Shown: one piece after another, positions 1-7,011 of the stretch | How the letters are laid out: each line of letters starts with the position of its first letter | Position numbering within the stretch: the first letter of the stretch is position 1 | Assembly: GCA_028868895.1 (NCBI GenBank) | Contig: JAGWTP010000039.1 | Location: 1 to 35,762, forward strand | Direction: 5' to 3' | DNA length: 35,762 bases | DNA from: Burkholderiales bacterium | GTDB taxonomy: Bacteria > Pseudomonadota > Gammaproteobacteria > Burkholderiales > Burkholderiaceae_C | Made by a program: the position numbers and the translations under genes | The notes under the pieces: generated by a model | Databases searched by the model: none | What the model was told of the DNA's origin: nothing | What the model saw: the letters and a program-made list of their open reading frames with translations, nothing else

Positions 1-131
1 CGCTGTACCCGTACTTCTTCTCGATCGACGAAGAGGCCAGCATCGTCGGGCGGCTCAAGCGCACCCAGCCCGACGCCGCCTACTCGCACCGCCGCGCCGG
101 CCCGCAACGCTCGGCGCACAGCCACCGCTGA
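1..131 (+). CDS. C-terminal end of an unidentified protein (5' truncated by the window)
   Basis: An open frame enters from the left edge (first complete codon at base 3) and ends at TGA 129-131. The visible 42 residues begin LYPYFFSIDEEASIVGRLKR and end in a basic, His/Arg-rich tail. I do not recognise the family from this fragment. Codon use is strongly GC-biased at third positions, as in the neighbouring genes, which supports real coding. A GGGCGC/GCGCCC inverted repeat follows directly. Confidence 0.6.
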   Translation, partial: LYPYFFSIDEEASIVGRLKRTQPDAAYSHRRAGPQRSAHSHR

Positions 132-132
132 C

Positions 133-153
133 GGGCGCTTACCTACGGCGCCC
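133..153. terminator. Possible bidirectional hairpin between convergent genes
   Basis: GGGCGC at 133-138 pairs with GCGCCC at 148-153 around a 9-base loop, starting two bases after the stop codon of the plus-strand gene and just before the end of the minus-strand small gene. There is no T-tract, so a terminator role is inferred from position only. Confidence 0.35.
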
Positions 154-159
154 GGCGAG

Positions 160-423
160 TCAGTCGTCGGTCGGCCAGGATTCGTGTTCCATCTCGGCGG
201 CGATCAACGGGTCGAATGACGCGACGTCGCCCCACATCTCGCGAGCCACCGACACGACGAACGCAGGGTCGCTGCCGGGGCGGAGTTGGGCCAGGCGCGT
301 CGCGCAAATCTGCACCCATTCTTCGCGCTGCATCCGACACGCAACTGCCGGCGCTCGCGCGCTGGGCGCCACGCCTGGCGAAGTGAAAGCTGAACGCGAG
401 AGTGCGGGGGCTGGGGTGATCAT
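160..423 (-). CDS. Small hypothetical protein (87 aa)
   Basis: This minus-strand frame starts at ATG 423-421. A strong GAGGAG Shine-Dalgarno lies six bases upstream, which decides this start over the in-frame TTG one codon earlier. The first ~30 residues are low-complexity (Ala/Pro/Ser). From Met31 onward the protein looks like a compact acidic helical domain (MQREEWVQICATRLAQLRPG, then VVSVAREMWGDVASFDPLIAAEMEHESW). No signal peptide or membrane segment is seen. I do not recognise a family. An internal start at Met31 (codon at 333) is the alternative. It is convergent with the truncated gene to its left. Confidence 0.5.
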   Translation of the reverse strand: MITPAPALSRSAFTSPGVAPSARAPAVACRMQREEWVQICATRLAQLRPGSDPAFVVSVAREMWGDVASFDPLIAAEMEHESWPTDD

Positions 424-429
424 CAACGA

Positions 430-813
430 CTCCTCGATGCGAACGCAAAGTTTCGGCGGCGACCGGTGTTCGCGGCGTAGGACGCTGGCGCGGATCGGGA
501 TCGGACAGGGCTGAGAATTTGTCTTAATAATGTATCGGTGTGTAAAGCCACCCCCTGTTCAGGGGATTTCTGTGCGGTAGCGAACAGTGCAGAGAAAACC
601 GCGGGAATAGGCTGATTGCCTCGAATACTCGCACGAGGTTCGCGCATGAAAGCCGACTGTTCCGGTCACTTTCTGGATGTACTGGCCTGCCGAGCAGTGC
701 TCGCCGGGTCACAGGGGAGATCGGGCGGGCGCTCGCGCGCCCGACGACGATGTTCGATCCCTGCCATCCGTGGATTTCATGTCCGCGATGCGGACGAACC
801 TCGAGGACCCATC
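430..813. other. Gene-free region upstream of the PEP-CTERM gene
   Basis: I see no supportable gene in these 384 bases; the frames crossing it are Arg-rich shadows. The part around 515-600 is clearly AT-richer than the surroundings and holds a small hairpin (CCCCT 552-556, loop GTTC, AGGGG 561-565). The promoter of the following gene is probably here, but no -35/-10 pair stands out. Confidence 0.4.
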
Positions 814-1623
814 ATGAATTCGACAACACGCACTTTTTGCCGGCCGCTGCTGCGGCGTACGGCGGTGGCCATCGCGATGGCCGCGGTCAGCGTTTGCGCC
901 TCCGCTGCACTCTCGCCGTTCACGCTCAACCCCGGTGGCGCCAGCCCGAGCCTGGTCGGACCTTCGTTCACCGCCGACAACGTGCTGATCTCCGACTTCT
1001 CGACCGTGACCTTCGGCGGCGGCGGCGCATTCACCGACACCGGCTACCTGGCGGTCAGCGGATTCCAGCTCGGCGGCTTGACGCTTGCGGTGCCCGGCCT
1101 GAACAGCACTTATGGCCTGTACATCAAGTTCGCCGGTGCCGGCACGCAAACGGCGGTCAATCCGGCGTTGACCCCGGCGGTGGGCTCGTTCTCGTCGCTG
1201 ACCTACACGCTGTACGGCTACAACGGTCCGGCGGCGTCGTTCGGCTTCAGCGGCAACACGCCGACGACGACCGCACCGGCCGGCGTGGCGCTGGCCAGCG
1301 GCAGCCTGATCAACGGCAGCGTGAGTTCGGTTCCGACCGGTGACGGGACGACGTTCACGCCGTCCGCGAATGCCGCGCTGAGCTTCAACGTGGCCGCCGG
1401 GCAAGGCGGGTTCTTCGCGGCGCCCCCGTCGTTCTACAACATCGCGTTGACGGCGTTCACCAACACCACCTCCGAGGTCGAGGCGTTCGACGGCGGCTTC
1501 CGCATCCGTCAGGGCGGCGGGTCGTTCAACTTCACCTCGGCAGTGCCGGAGCCCAAGACGTACACGATGCTGCTGGCCGGGCTGGTCGCGGTCGGTTTCG
1601 TCGCGCGCCGCCGCCGCGCCTGA
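814..1623 (+). CDS. PEP-CTERM sorting-domain protein
   Basis: A secreted protein of 269 residues. The start at ATG 814 is chosen because GAGGA lies six bases upstream and a normal signal peptide follows (basic MNSTTRTFCRPLLRR, a hydrophobic Ala/Val stretch, then CASA-A). The mature part is rich in Gly, Ser, Thr, Ala and Phe, with almost no Cys or Lys, as in many exported beta-rich PEP-CTERM proteins. The C-terminus has the full tripartite sorting signal: VPEP, a hydrophobic segment (MLLAGLVAVGFVA) and the basic RRRR tail. Proteins of this class are recognised and cleaved by an exosortase (EpsH family) and are usually linked to exopolysaccharide or biofilm. No exosortase is in this window, so it must be encoded elsewhere. 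The specific role is unknown. Confidence 0.9.
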   Translation: MNSTTRTFCRPLLRRTAVAIAMAAVSVCASAALSPFTLNPGGASPSLVGPSFTADNVLISDFSTVTFGGGGAFTDTGYLAVSGFQLGGLTLAVPGLNSTYGLYIKFAGAGTQTAVNPALTPAVGSFSSLTYTLYGYNGPAASFGFSGNTPTTTAPAGVALASGSLINGSVSSVPTGDGTTFTPSANAALSFNVAAGQGGFFAAPPSFYNIALTAFTNTTSEVEAFDGGFRIRQGGGSFNFTSAVPEPKTYTMLLAGLVAVGFVARRRRA

Positions 1624-1699
1624 CAGCAAAGAAGCCGGGCGACGCGCGCGGGTGTCTCGAGCTCGCGCGCCGCAGGCCGGAACGCGCCGGTCGCGCCGA

Positions 1700-2616
1700 T
1701 CAAGCTCGGGTGCGACCGCCCGCAGGTGCCCACAACAACGTGACCACGTCGGCGGCTGCCCGGCCTCGGGCCGTCGCTGTGCGCAAGCGCACCGCCACCG
1801 TGCGCCTGGGTGAGCTGGCGCACCACTGTCAGGCCGATGCCCGGCCCGACGCCGTTGAAACCGATCGCGGGCGGCTCCTGCGTGAACGGTTCGAACACGG
1901 CGGGCAGGGCCTCGGCGGAGATGCCGATGCCGTTGTCGGGCACGGTGATCACCACCGTGTCGCCCACCACGCCATCCACCACGCCGTCCACCGCGCCACC
2001 CACCGCCTCGACCGCCTCGTCTACCAGCCGGATCGTGCCGTCTCCGTGAGTGAACTTCGACACGTTGTCGAGCAGGTTGCCCAGGATCTGCACCGGGTCG
2101 ACCTGCTCGGAGTGCGCTTCGAGCGCGCCCGTCGGCAGGCCGAGTTCGAGGTGCTGGCGGCGCGCCTGCATCGCCGGTCGCCAGGCCCGGACCACCGCGT
2201 CGACGACGTGGGCCAGATCGACCGCACGCGATTCGCGTTGCGGCTTCTATGAGCCGGTGCCGACATCGGCGCCGGTTCAGGTGCCGCTGCGCGACAGCGC
2301 GAGCAGTTCGCCTACCAGCCGCGATGTGTGCGCCACCTGCTGCTCGATGATGGCCTGCGCCCGCGGCAGCTGCGGCTCGCCGGTGCGCAGCCGGCCGGGC
2401 AGCGCAGTCGCGATGCGGATCGGCGCGAGCGCGCGGCGCAGTTCGTGCGCGACCACCGCCAGAAAGCTCCAGCTGCCGGCGCCGCGCCTGCTCGGCCGCA
2501 ACCTGCAGCTCCTGCGCACCCGGCCCACCCGGCGCAGCCAGCACCAGTTGCTCGTTGGCCTCGCGCAGTCGGGCATTGCATTGCGCGTGCTCGGCCGGCA
2601 GCGCGGCGGCTGCGGC
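1700..2616 (-). pseudogene. Decayed sensor histidine kinase (HisKA + HATPase_c)
   Basis: Read on the minus strand, this is a recognisable kinase core broken at least four times. A linker with LREANEQLVLAA runs to about 2470. A one-base insertion near 2466 then shifts into the HisKA segment (FLAVVAHELRRALAPIRIA ... IIEQQVAHTSRLVGELLALS), in which the phospho-acceptor His is still present. In-frame stops at 2279-2277 (TGA) and 2249-2247 (TAG) separate it from the ATPase domain. That domain keeps an N-box (ILGNLLDNVSKFTHG), a G1 box (DNGIGIS) and a G2-like GVGPGIGLTVVRQL. Another one-base insertion near 1751 precedes a plausible natural end (DVVTLL...) at TGA 1702-1700. An in-frame TAG at 2619-2617 bounds the readable part upstream. 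No functional protein is expected. Confidence 0.8.
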
Positions 2617-2744
2617 CTAACCGGCGCGCGCCGGCTCGGCACGGAACGCGTGGCCGCGGCCGTCTGCGCCGTGCTCGCATCGGCGCCGACCCGGCGCGCC
2701 GGCAGGGCCGGCACTGCAGGGGTTGGCGCTTGCGCCGACGCCAT

Positions 2745-3104
2745 GAAAGCGTGACTGACTGTTACGGCGTGGTCGACGGTGAATCCCTCGACGTGCCGGA
2801 GTCGACCCCCCCGAACCGGGCACGGTGCAATGCCCGTTCATCGGGCGACCGATGCCGCGGCCAACCGCGCTGGGTCCGATGCTGAGTGCGCCTGGCAGCC
2901 GCGAACGGCGCAGCGCAGAGAGCCCCTTTGCGCGCGTCAAAGCACTCGCGAACCGACCGCGCAAACGTCGTCCAATGGTTACCGCGCACACAAGCGCACC
3001 CACAGTGCAGGCTCGACCGCGCCGCTAAACTTTTGCGCCGGAATGCTGTCTCAGATGTGCTTCATGGCACATGGCCTGAAACCGAGGCTACGTGGGAGTT
3101 GCCG
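2745..3104. other. Gene-free region upstream of the Crp-like gene
   Basis: These 360 bases lie between the kinase remnant and the regulator start. Open frames cross them on both strands, but their products are Arg/Pro/Ser-rich and match no domain I know. The upstream extension of the regulator's frame (2886-3104) lacks the periodicity of the downstream part. I see no clear promoter or repeat. Confidence 0.4.
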
Positions 3105-3824
3105 ATGGCACCGGCCGCCGACCCCCGAGAGAATCACCTGCTCGCCGCGCTGCCGTGCGCCGAGTGGCGGCGCTGGTCGCCGCAACTCGAATGGACCGAC
3201 CTGCCCCTCGGCCTGGGGCTCTACGAGTCGGGCAGCACGCTCAGCCACGTGTACTTCCCGACCACCTCGATCGTCTCGCTGCTGTACGTGATGGAGAACG
3301 GCGCCTCGGCCGAGATCGCGGTGGTCGGCAACGAGGGGCTGGTCGGCGTTTCGTTGTTCATGGGCGGCGAGTCCACGCCCAGTCGCGCGGTGGTGCAAAG
3401 CGCGGGCGGCGGGTATCGGCTGGCGGCGCAGACGATCAAGGAAGAGTTCGACCGGTCGCCCGCGGTGCAGCACCTGCTGCTGCGCTACACCCAGGCGCTG
3501 ATCACGCAGATGGCGCAGACGGCGGTGTGCAACCGCTACCACACGCTCGACCAGCAACTGTGCCGCTGGCTGCTGTTGAACATGGACCGCTTGGCCGGCG
3601 ATGAAGTGGCGATGACGCAGGAGCTGATCGCCAACATGCTCGGCGTGCGCCGCGAAGGCGTGACCGAGGCGGCGCACAAGCTGCAGCTTGCGGGGCTGAT
3701 CCGCTACCGGCGCGGCCACATCACGGTGCTCGACCGACCGGGGCTGGAGCGCCGCACCTGCGAGTGCTACGCGGTGGTCAAGCGCGAGTACGACCGGCTG
3801 CTGCCGGCCCGGCTGGCGACGTGA
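3105..3824 (+). CDS. Crp/Fnr-family transcriptional regulator
   Basis: A DNA-binding regulator of 239 aa. Start ATG 3105 is preceded by GGGAG at suitable spacing. Residues ~10-125 form a cyclic-nucleotide-binding-type beta-barrel (VYFPTTSIVSLLYVMENGASAEIAVVGNEGLVGV). Residues ~126-165 are the long dimerisation helix, and 169-210 the winged HTH (MTQELIANMLGVRREGVTEA, then HKLQLAGLIRYRRGHITVLD). It resembles the subgroup of Crp-like proteins common in Proteobacteria whose effector is unknown. The classical cAMP-contact pattern is not obvious, and there is no N-terminal Fnr-type Cys cluster. It stands alone between a decayed kinase and an intergenic gap, so its target cannot be read from context. 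Confidence 0.9.
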   Translation: MAPAADPRENHLLAALPCAEWRRWSPQLEWTDLPLGLGLYESGSTLSHVYFPTTSIVSLLYVMENGASAEIAVVGNEGLVGVSLFMGGESTPSRAVVQSAGGGYRLAAQTIKEEFDRSPAVQHLLLRYTQALITQMAQTAVCNRYHTLDQQLCRWLLLNMDRLAGDEVAMTQELIANMLGVRREGVTEAAHKLQLAGLIRYRRGHITVLDRPGLERRTCECYAVVKREYDRLLPARLAT

Positions 3825-4038
3825 GGCGGTGCGGACCAAGACCGTTCGGCGCAGGCGCGTCGTGCGAGGCAAACGTGGCGCTGTTCGATGCGAGGTCGGG
3901 CGCGGCCCGACCCATCGCCGGCGCATGCAAGTCCCGCTGTTGCAACCGCGACTCGCCGCCGGCCGGCGGCGGCGTCGAAGTGCGCGCGGCGCGCGCGGCT
4001 ACTCTTGCTGCCGCTGCGAGAGTCGTGCTCGAAATCAT
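3778..4038 (-). CDS. Possible small protein (86 aa), doubtful
   Basis: This minus-strand frame starts with ATG 4038-4036, preceded by AAGGAG at seven bases, one of the better Shine-Dalgarno matches in the window. That AAGGAG lies in the stem of a small hairpin. The product begins MISSTTLAAAARVAARAART and is Ala/Arg/Pro-rich with no recognised domain. Its 3' end overlaps the last 47 bases of the Crp-like gene on the other strand. The initiation signal argues for a gene; the composition argues for a shadow. I keep it as a candidate only. Confidence 0.25.
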   Translation of the reverse strand: MISSTTLAAAARVAARAARTSTPPPAGGESRLQQRDLHAPAMGRAAPDLASNSATFASHDAPAPNGLGPHRLTSPAGPAAAGRTRA

Positions 4039-4044
4039 CGGTCT

Positions 4045-4081
4045 GCTCCTTCGGGAGCCGACCCCCGCAAAGTCCGGGGGT
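4045..4081. promoter_or_regulatory. Tandem hairpins, one masking a Shine-Dalgarno (minus strand)
   Basis: Two adjacent inverted repeats: ACCCCCG 4061-4067 with CGGGGGT 4075-4081 (7-base loop), and GCTCC 4045-4049 with GGAGC 4054-4058 (loop TTCG, CGAA on the minus strand). On the minus strand they directly precede the ATG at 4038, and the second stem contains the AGGAG. On the plus strand the second has the stable C(UUCG)G form and could be a transcription-end structure for the Crp-like gene. No T-tract is present. The rest of the 3825-4240 gap shows nothing I can name. Confidence 0.4.
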
Positions 4082-4240
4082 TCGGCAGGGTGGGGGGTGA
4101 GTGCGAATCCGGGGCCGGGACGGGGCGTCGACGGGGAAGATATTTGACCGGCGCGCGCTCGTCTGTGCGGTGTCGAATGGCGAACGGGAAGATCCCCGCG
4201 CCGCCACGAGAGAGGTCGGTCGCGTCGGCGCGACCGCGGC

Positions 4241-4987
4241 TCAGGCCGGGTCGATGTAAGGGCGCCAGTGGCCCGGACGCTGGGCGAGCCGGTCGGCCAC
4301 CACGCGCAGCGTTGCGGGGTTCCAGCCCATGCCGATGTGGCTGCCGTCGATCTCGATGTCCTGCACGAACCTCGACACCTTCTCGTGGCGGCAGGTCTGC
4401 CACGCGACGACGCCGTCCGAGCGGCTGTAGATCGACGTGGTGGGCATCGCGGGCGGCGTCTGCAGCCGCTTGCTCAGCGCCGGATCCAGCGTGCCCGGCG
4501 ACCCGCTGAGCAGCCGGAACAGCCAGCCGACGTTGGTGTGGTCGGCCAAGGCATTGAACGGCGTGCCGATGGTGATGACCTGTCTCACGCCGGGCGCCAG
4601 CAGCTTGGCCAGTTCGCGCGCATAGATTCCGCCCAGGCTCCAGCCGATCAGCGTGGCCGGCTGCTCGTAGATGGCCAGCAGGTTCGCGACGTGCGAGGCG
4701 AGATCGGCGAGCCAGGCGTCGATGTCACCCTGCGGTCCGGTGTTGTAGCCGCGCGCCCAGTCGAACGCGGCGTAGCCGAGCGACTGGCAATGGTCGCGCA
4801 GCGGCGCCACCGCAGCGCCGTCGGTCGCTAGGCCGGGAAAGATGACGACCGGATGGCCGTCGCCCGCCACCGACGCATGCCTGCGTGTGAGCTTGTGCGA
4901 GACGAACTCGATCGCCGCGCGCAACGGCTCCATGCCGAGCAAGGCCAGCGAAGGAGATTGGACCGGGACACTGGTGGCTTGGCGCAT
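4241..4987 (-). CDS. Alpha/beta-hydrolase (lipase/esterase-like)
   Basis: A protein of 248 aa when started at ATG 4987. A GTG nine codons upstream (5014) is an alternative, and neither has a clear Shine-Dalgarno. The fold is readable: strand VVIFPGLATDG (47-57) with the oxyanion-hole region, nucleophile elbow GWSLGG with Ser117, the ITIGTPFNA strand typical of lipase-like hydrolases, an acid candidate Asp191 in YSRSDGVV, and catalytic His217 in GSHIGMG. No signal peptide is seen, so a cytoplasmic location is likely. The GTPFNA/SRSDGVV combination is typical of PGAP1/lipase-type alpha/beta hydrolases. The substrate is not predictable. It appears monocistronic. Confidence 0.85.
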   Translation of the reverse strand: MRQATSVPVQSPSLALLGMEPLRAAIEFVSHKLTRRHASVAGDGHPVVIFPGLATDGAAVAPLRDHCQSLGYAAFDWARGYNTGPQGDIDAWLADLASHVANLLAIYEQPATLIGWSLGGIYARELAKLLAPGVRQVITIGTPFNALADHTNVGWLFRLLSGSPGTLDPALSKRLQTPPAMPTTSIYSRSDGVVAWQTCRHEKVSRFVQDIEIDGSHIGMGWNPATLRVVADRLAQRPGHWRPYIDPA

Positions 4988-5234
4988 GGGGTTCGAAGGT
5001 CGCTGACGTTGCACCGATGGTCACGCGCCGATACCCCGCCCGGCCAGCGGACCCGGCCGCGACTTTGGGTAGGACGGCAAGAGGCCAGGAGCCGGCGCAC
5101 CTGCCGAGCGCGAACCGCGGGAACCGCAGGAGCGCGGCTGCGCCCACGTTCGGCTTTGGGGCGCCAGGGGCAGGACGTGCACGCGCTGGCGGCTATGGCG
5201 GATCGGCCGGCGCCCGGGTTGCGTCCGGGCGGCT

Positions 5235-5720
5235 TCAGCGCCGTTGCCCCGCCGCGGCGCCGGACTCGATGAACAACCGCTTGACCCTCGGGCAGCACAG
5301 GCGAACCAGGCGCTCGACGTCGGCGATGGCCGACGCGGCGTCGGCCGCCGCCGTGCCCTCGTCGACATCGAGGTCTATCGTGAGCAGCACGTCGTCCGGC
5401 CCGATGTACATCGAGAGCACCCGGCCGACATCGCGCACCCGGGGTTGTGCCAGCGCGATGGCGCGGATCGCGCGTGCGGTTTCAGGGCGAACCCCTTCGC
5501 CGATGAGCAGGCCACGCGATTCCCGAATCGGCAGCACCGCCACGCCGGCGAGCAGCAAGCCGATGACGATCGACGCCGCGCCATCGAGTTCGGGCATGTC
5601 GAAGCGGTGGCTCAGCGCGATTCCGGCGGCCGCGACGAGCAGCCCGACGAGAGCGGCCGAGTCTTCCGCGAGCACCGTCTACGGGGTCGGGGCCTCGCTC
5701 CGGTGCAGCGCCGGCCAGAA
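5235..5720 (-). pseudogene. Truncated cation diffusion facilitator (CDF) efflux transporter, 3' part
   Basis: The minus strand encodes the C-terminal half of a CDF-type metal efflux protein: the loop and helix TVLAEDSAALVGLLVAAAGIAL, the following membrane segment GAASIVIGLLLAGVAVLPI, the RESRGLLIGEGV linker, and a ZT-dimer-like cytoplasmic domain (ARAIRAIALAQPRVRDVGRVLSMYIGPDDVLLTIDLDVD) ending at 5235. An in-frame TAG (5681-5679) interrupts it just upstream, where the family usually reads PTxFTVLxEDSAAL. The same frame continues upstream as FWPALHRSEAPTP, also CDF-like. The first four membrane segments are absent; sequence upstream belongs to another family. A functional transporter is not expected. 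Confidence 0.75.
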
Positions 5721-5770
5721 CGGCGTCGTGCCCGCGAGCTGGAGGAATCGCCGCAGAGCGACGACGAATT

Positions 5771-5929
5771 TCGCGGGCGGCGGGTGAGGGCGAAGACCGG
5801 CGTGTGGTGCCGCGGCTCGTCGCCCCACCGGCCTTTGCAGGCGTCGTCCGGCCGTGCGCCGCGCACCGGGCCGAACATGTTGCGGCCGGGAATCCATGCG
5901 CCGATGCCGGCGATCCCGCGGGCTGCGTC
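5771..5929 (-). pseudogene. Fragment of a RibD_C / dihydrofolate-reductase-like protein
   Basis: On the minus strand these bases read DAARGIAGIGAWIPGRNMFG followed by PVRGARPDDACKGRWGDEP and HHTPVFALTRRPR. This closely resembles the middle of RibD C-terminal-domain (DHFR-like) reductases, which typically read GRNMFGPVRGPW...WKGWWGD.P.YH.PVFVLTHH.R. Only about 53 residues remain, with no start and no continuation; the frame then runs into the CDF remnant. It is an orphan scrap from a deletion or rearrangement. The identification rests on my recall of the family motif, not on a search. Confidence 0.6.
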
Positions 5930-5979
5930 GCAGTGTTGGCGTGGCGATCGCCACGGGCGCGACGATGGTCAGGTCGACG

Positions 5980-6468
5980 TCAGGCTCGTTCGGGCCGGTG
6001 CGCACTGGCGTGTTCACGCATGGCGGCTTCGATCTCTTGCGGAGTCAGGTCGCGAATCTGGGTGGCCACCGACCAGATGTGACCGAACGGGTCTTCCAGC
6101 ACGCCGTACAGGGCGCCCCAGAACATGTCGGTGAGCGGCATCCGCACGCTGGCACCGGCGGCTTCGGCCTGGCGCATGACGCCAGCGGCATCGTCGACCG
6201 CCAGGTGGACCGTCACCGGCGAGCCGCCGAGCTGTCCGGGCCCGCGTGCACCCATCGCGGGGAACTCATCGACGAGCATCAGCGTGGAGTCGCCGATGCG
6301 CAGCGACGCATGCACCAGCTTGCCGTCGGGCCCGGCCAGGCGGAACGTTTCGATGGCGCCGAACGCCTTCTCGTAGAACTCGATGGCCGCGGCTGCGCCC
6401 GCGCAGACGAGATGCGGGGTGAGCGTGTGCATGCCTTCGGGAATCGGCTTGACTTTGGATGGGGTCAT
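5980..6468 (-). CDS. VOC-family (glyoxalase/PhnB-like) protein
   Basis: A protein of 162 aa. Start ATG 6468 is chosen because GAGGAG lies eight bases upstream; the frame stays open for 16 more codons without a better signal. It has the double beta-alpha-beta-beta-beta arrangement of PhnB-like VOC proteins: HTLTPHLVCAGAAAAIEFYE (14-33), HASLRIGDSTLMLVDE (53-68), VTVHLAVDDAAGVMRQAEAAG (85-105) and GALYGVLEDPFGHIWSVATQ (118-137), with the characteristic DPFGHIW near the end. Members of this group are often annotated as glyoxalase or bleomycin-resistance proteins, but most have no proven reaction. It is apparently monocistronic. Confidence 0.88.
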   Translation of the reverse strand: MTPSKVKPIPEGMHTLTPHLVCAGAAAAIEFYEKAFGAIETFRLAGPDGKLVHASLRIGDSTLMLVDEFPAMGARGPGQLGGSPVTVHLAVDDAAGVMRQAEAAGASVRMPLTDMFWGALYGVLEDPFGHIWSVATQIRDLTPQEIEAAMREHASAHRPERA

Positions 6469-6729
6469 GGTCTGTGCTCCTCGGGTCGGCAGGTTGTTGG
6501 GCAAGGGTGAAGCCACTCACCGTTTTCGGCAGCGTCAAGGGTACGACGATCGGGCAGGCGCCGGATCGACGGTGCGCGCACGACGTCCTTGCGGGCATCG
6601 GCGTGGCGAGCGGTGTCGGGCGGTGAAGTCGCAGGGCCCCGTCGGCCGCTGCCGGAGCTCGGCATCTGCACATGCCATGGGTGTACGATGTGCGTCGGAT
6701 GTGATCACCGATCGCAACGCCGAGGCACC

Positions 6730-7008
6730 ATGGAGATCAAGACCGCGCGGCTGACGCTGCTCATCGATCCGAACAAGAAGGCGGCGTTCGAAGACCTGTG
6801 CGCGCGCCAGGACCGCAACGCCTCGCAGGTGGTTCGCCAACTGATACGCGACTACCTGGCGCTGCACGGCGTGCCGTACGAAGCCGCTGGCTCGGTGGCC
6901 GACGATGTCGAGCCCGCGCCGGCGGCAGCGCCGCGCCGCCCGAAGCCGGCGACCAAGCGCGGCGCTTCACCGTCGGCGCGCAAGGCGGCGGGGCGGCGCC
7001 GGGCCTGA
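6730..7008 (+). CDS. Ribbon-helix-helix protein, first gene of the hyf-like operon
   Basis: A protein of 92 aa. Residues ~4-46 (TARLTLLIDPNKKAAFEDLC, then ARQDRNASQVVRQLIRDYLA) match a CopG/Arc-type ribbon-helix-helix fold: a beta-strand with alternating polar residues followed by two helices. The tail (68-92) is Lys/Arg/Ala-rich and probably adds non-specific DNA binding. Its stop is only three bases before the hyfB start, so it is cotranscribed with the membrane complex. Small RHH proteins in this position are often autoregulators, which is inference here. No partner toxin gene is adjacent, so a toxin-antitoxin role is unlikely. The Shine-Dalgarno is weak (CGAGG). Confidence 0.8.
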   Translation: MEIKTARLTLLIDPNKKAAFEDLCARQDRNASQVVRQLIRDYLALHGVPYEAAGSVADDVEPAPAAAPRRPKPATKRGASPSARKAAGRRRA

Positions 7009-7011
7009 ACC

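Noticed and set aside
625-645. Possible sigma-54 promoter upstream of the PEP-CTERM gene
   Set aside because: CGCACGAGGTTCGC only loosely resembles the -24/-12 form; the invariant GG at -24 is missing.
423-647. 74-codon minus-strand frame
   Set aside because: No ribosome site, no family resemblance, and it crosses the AT-rich presumed promoter area.
616-813. N-terminal extension of the PEP-CTERM protein (66 extra codons)
   Set aside because: It is Arg-rich, would bury the signal peptide, and lacks a ribosome site, whereas ATG 814 has GAGGA and a normal leader.
709-2544. Long minus-strand frame across the PEP-CTERM gene and the kinase remnant
   Set aside because: Only a short segment near 2470-2544 resembles a kinase linker; the rest is antisense to the PEP-CTERM gene. 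I used the segment as evidence for a frameshift, not as a gene.
6730-7008. Antitoxin of a toxin-antitoxin pair
   Set aside because: The RHH fold fits, but the adjacent genes are a VOC protein and hyfB; no toxin-like small gene is present.
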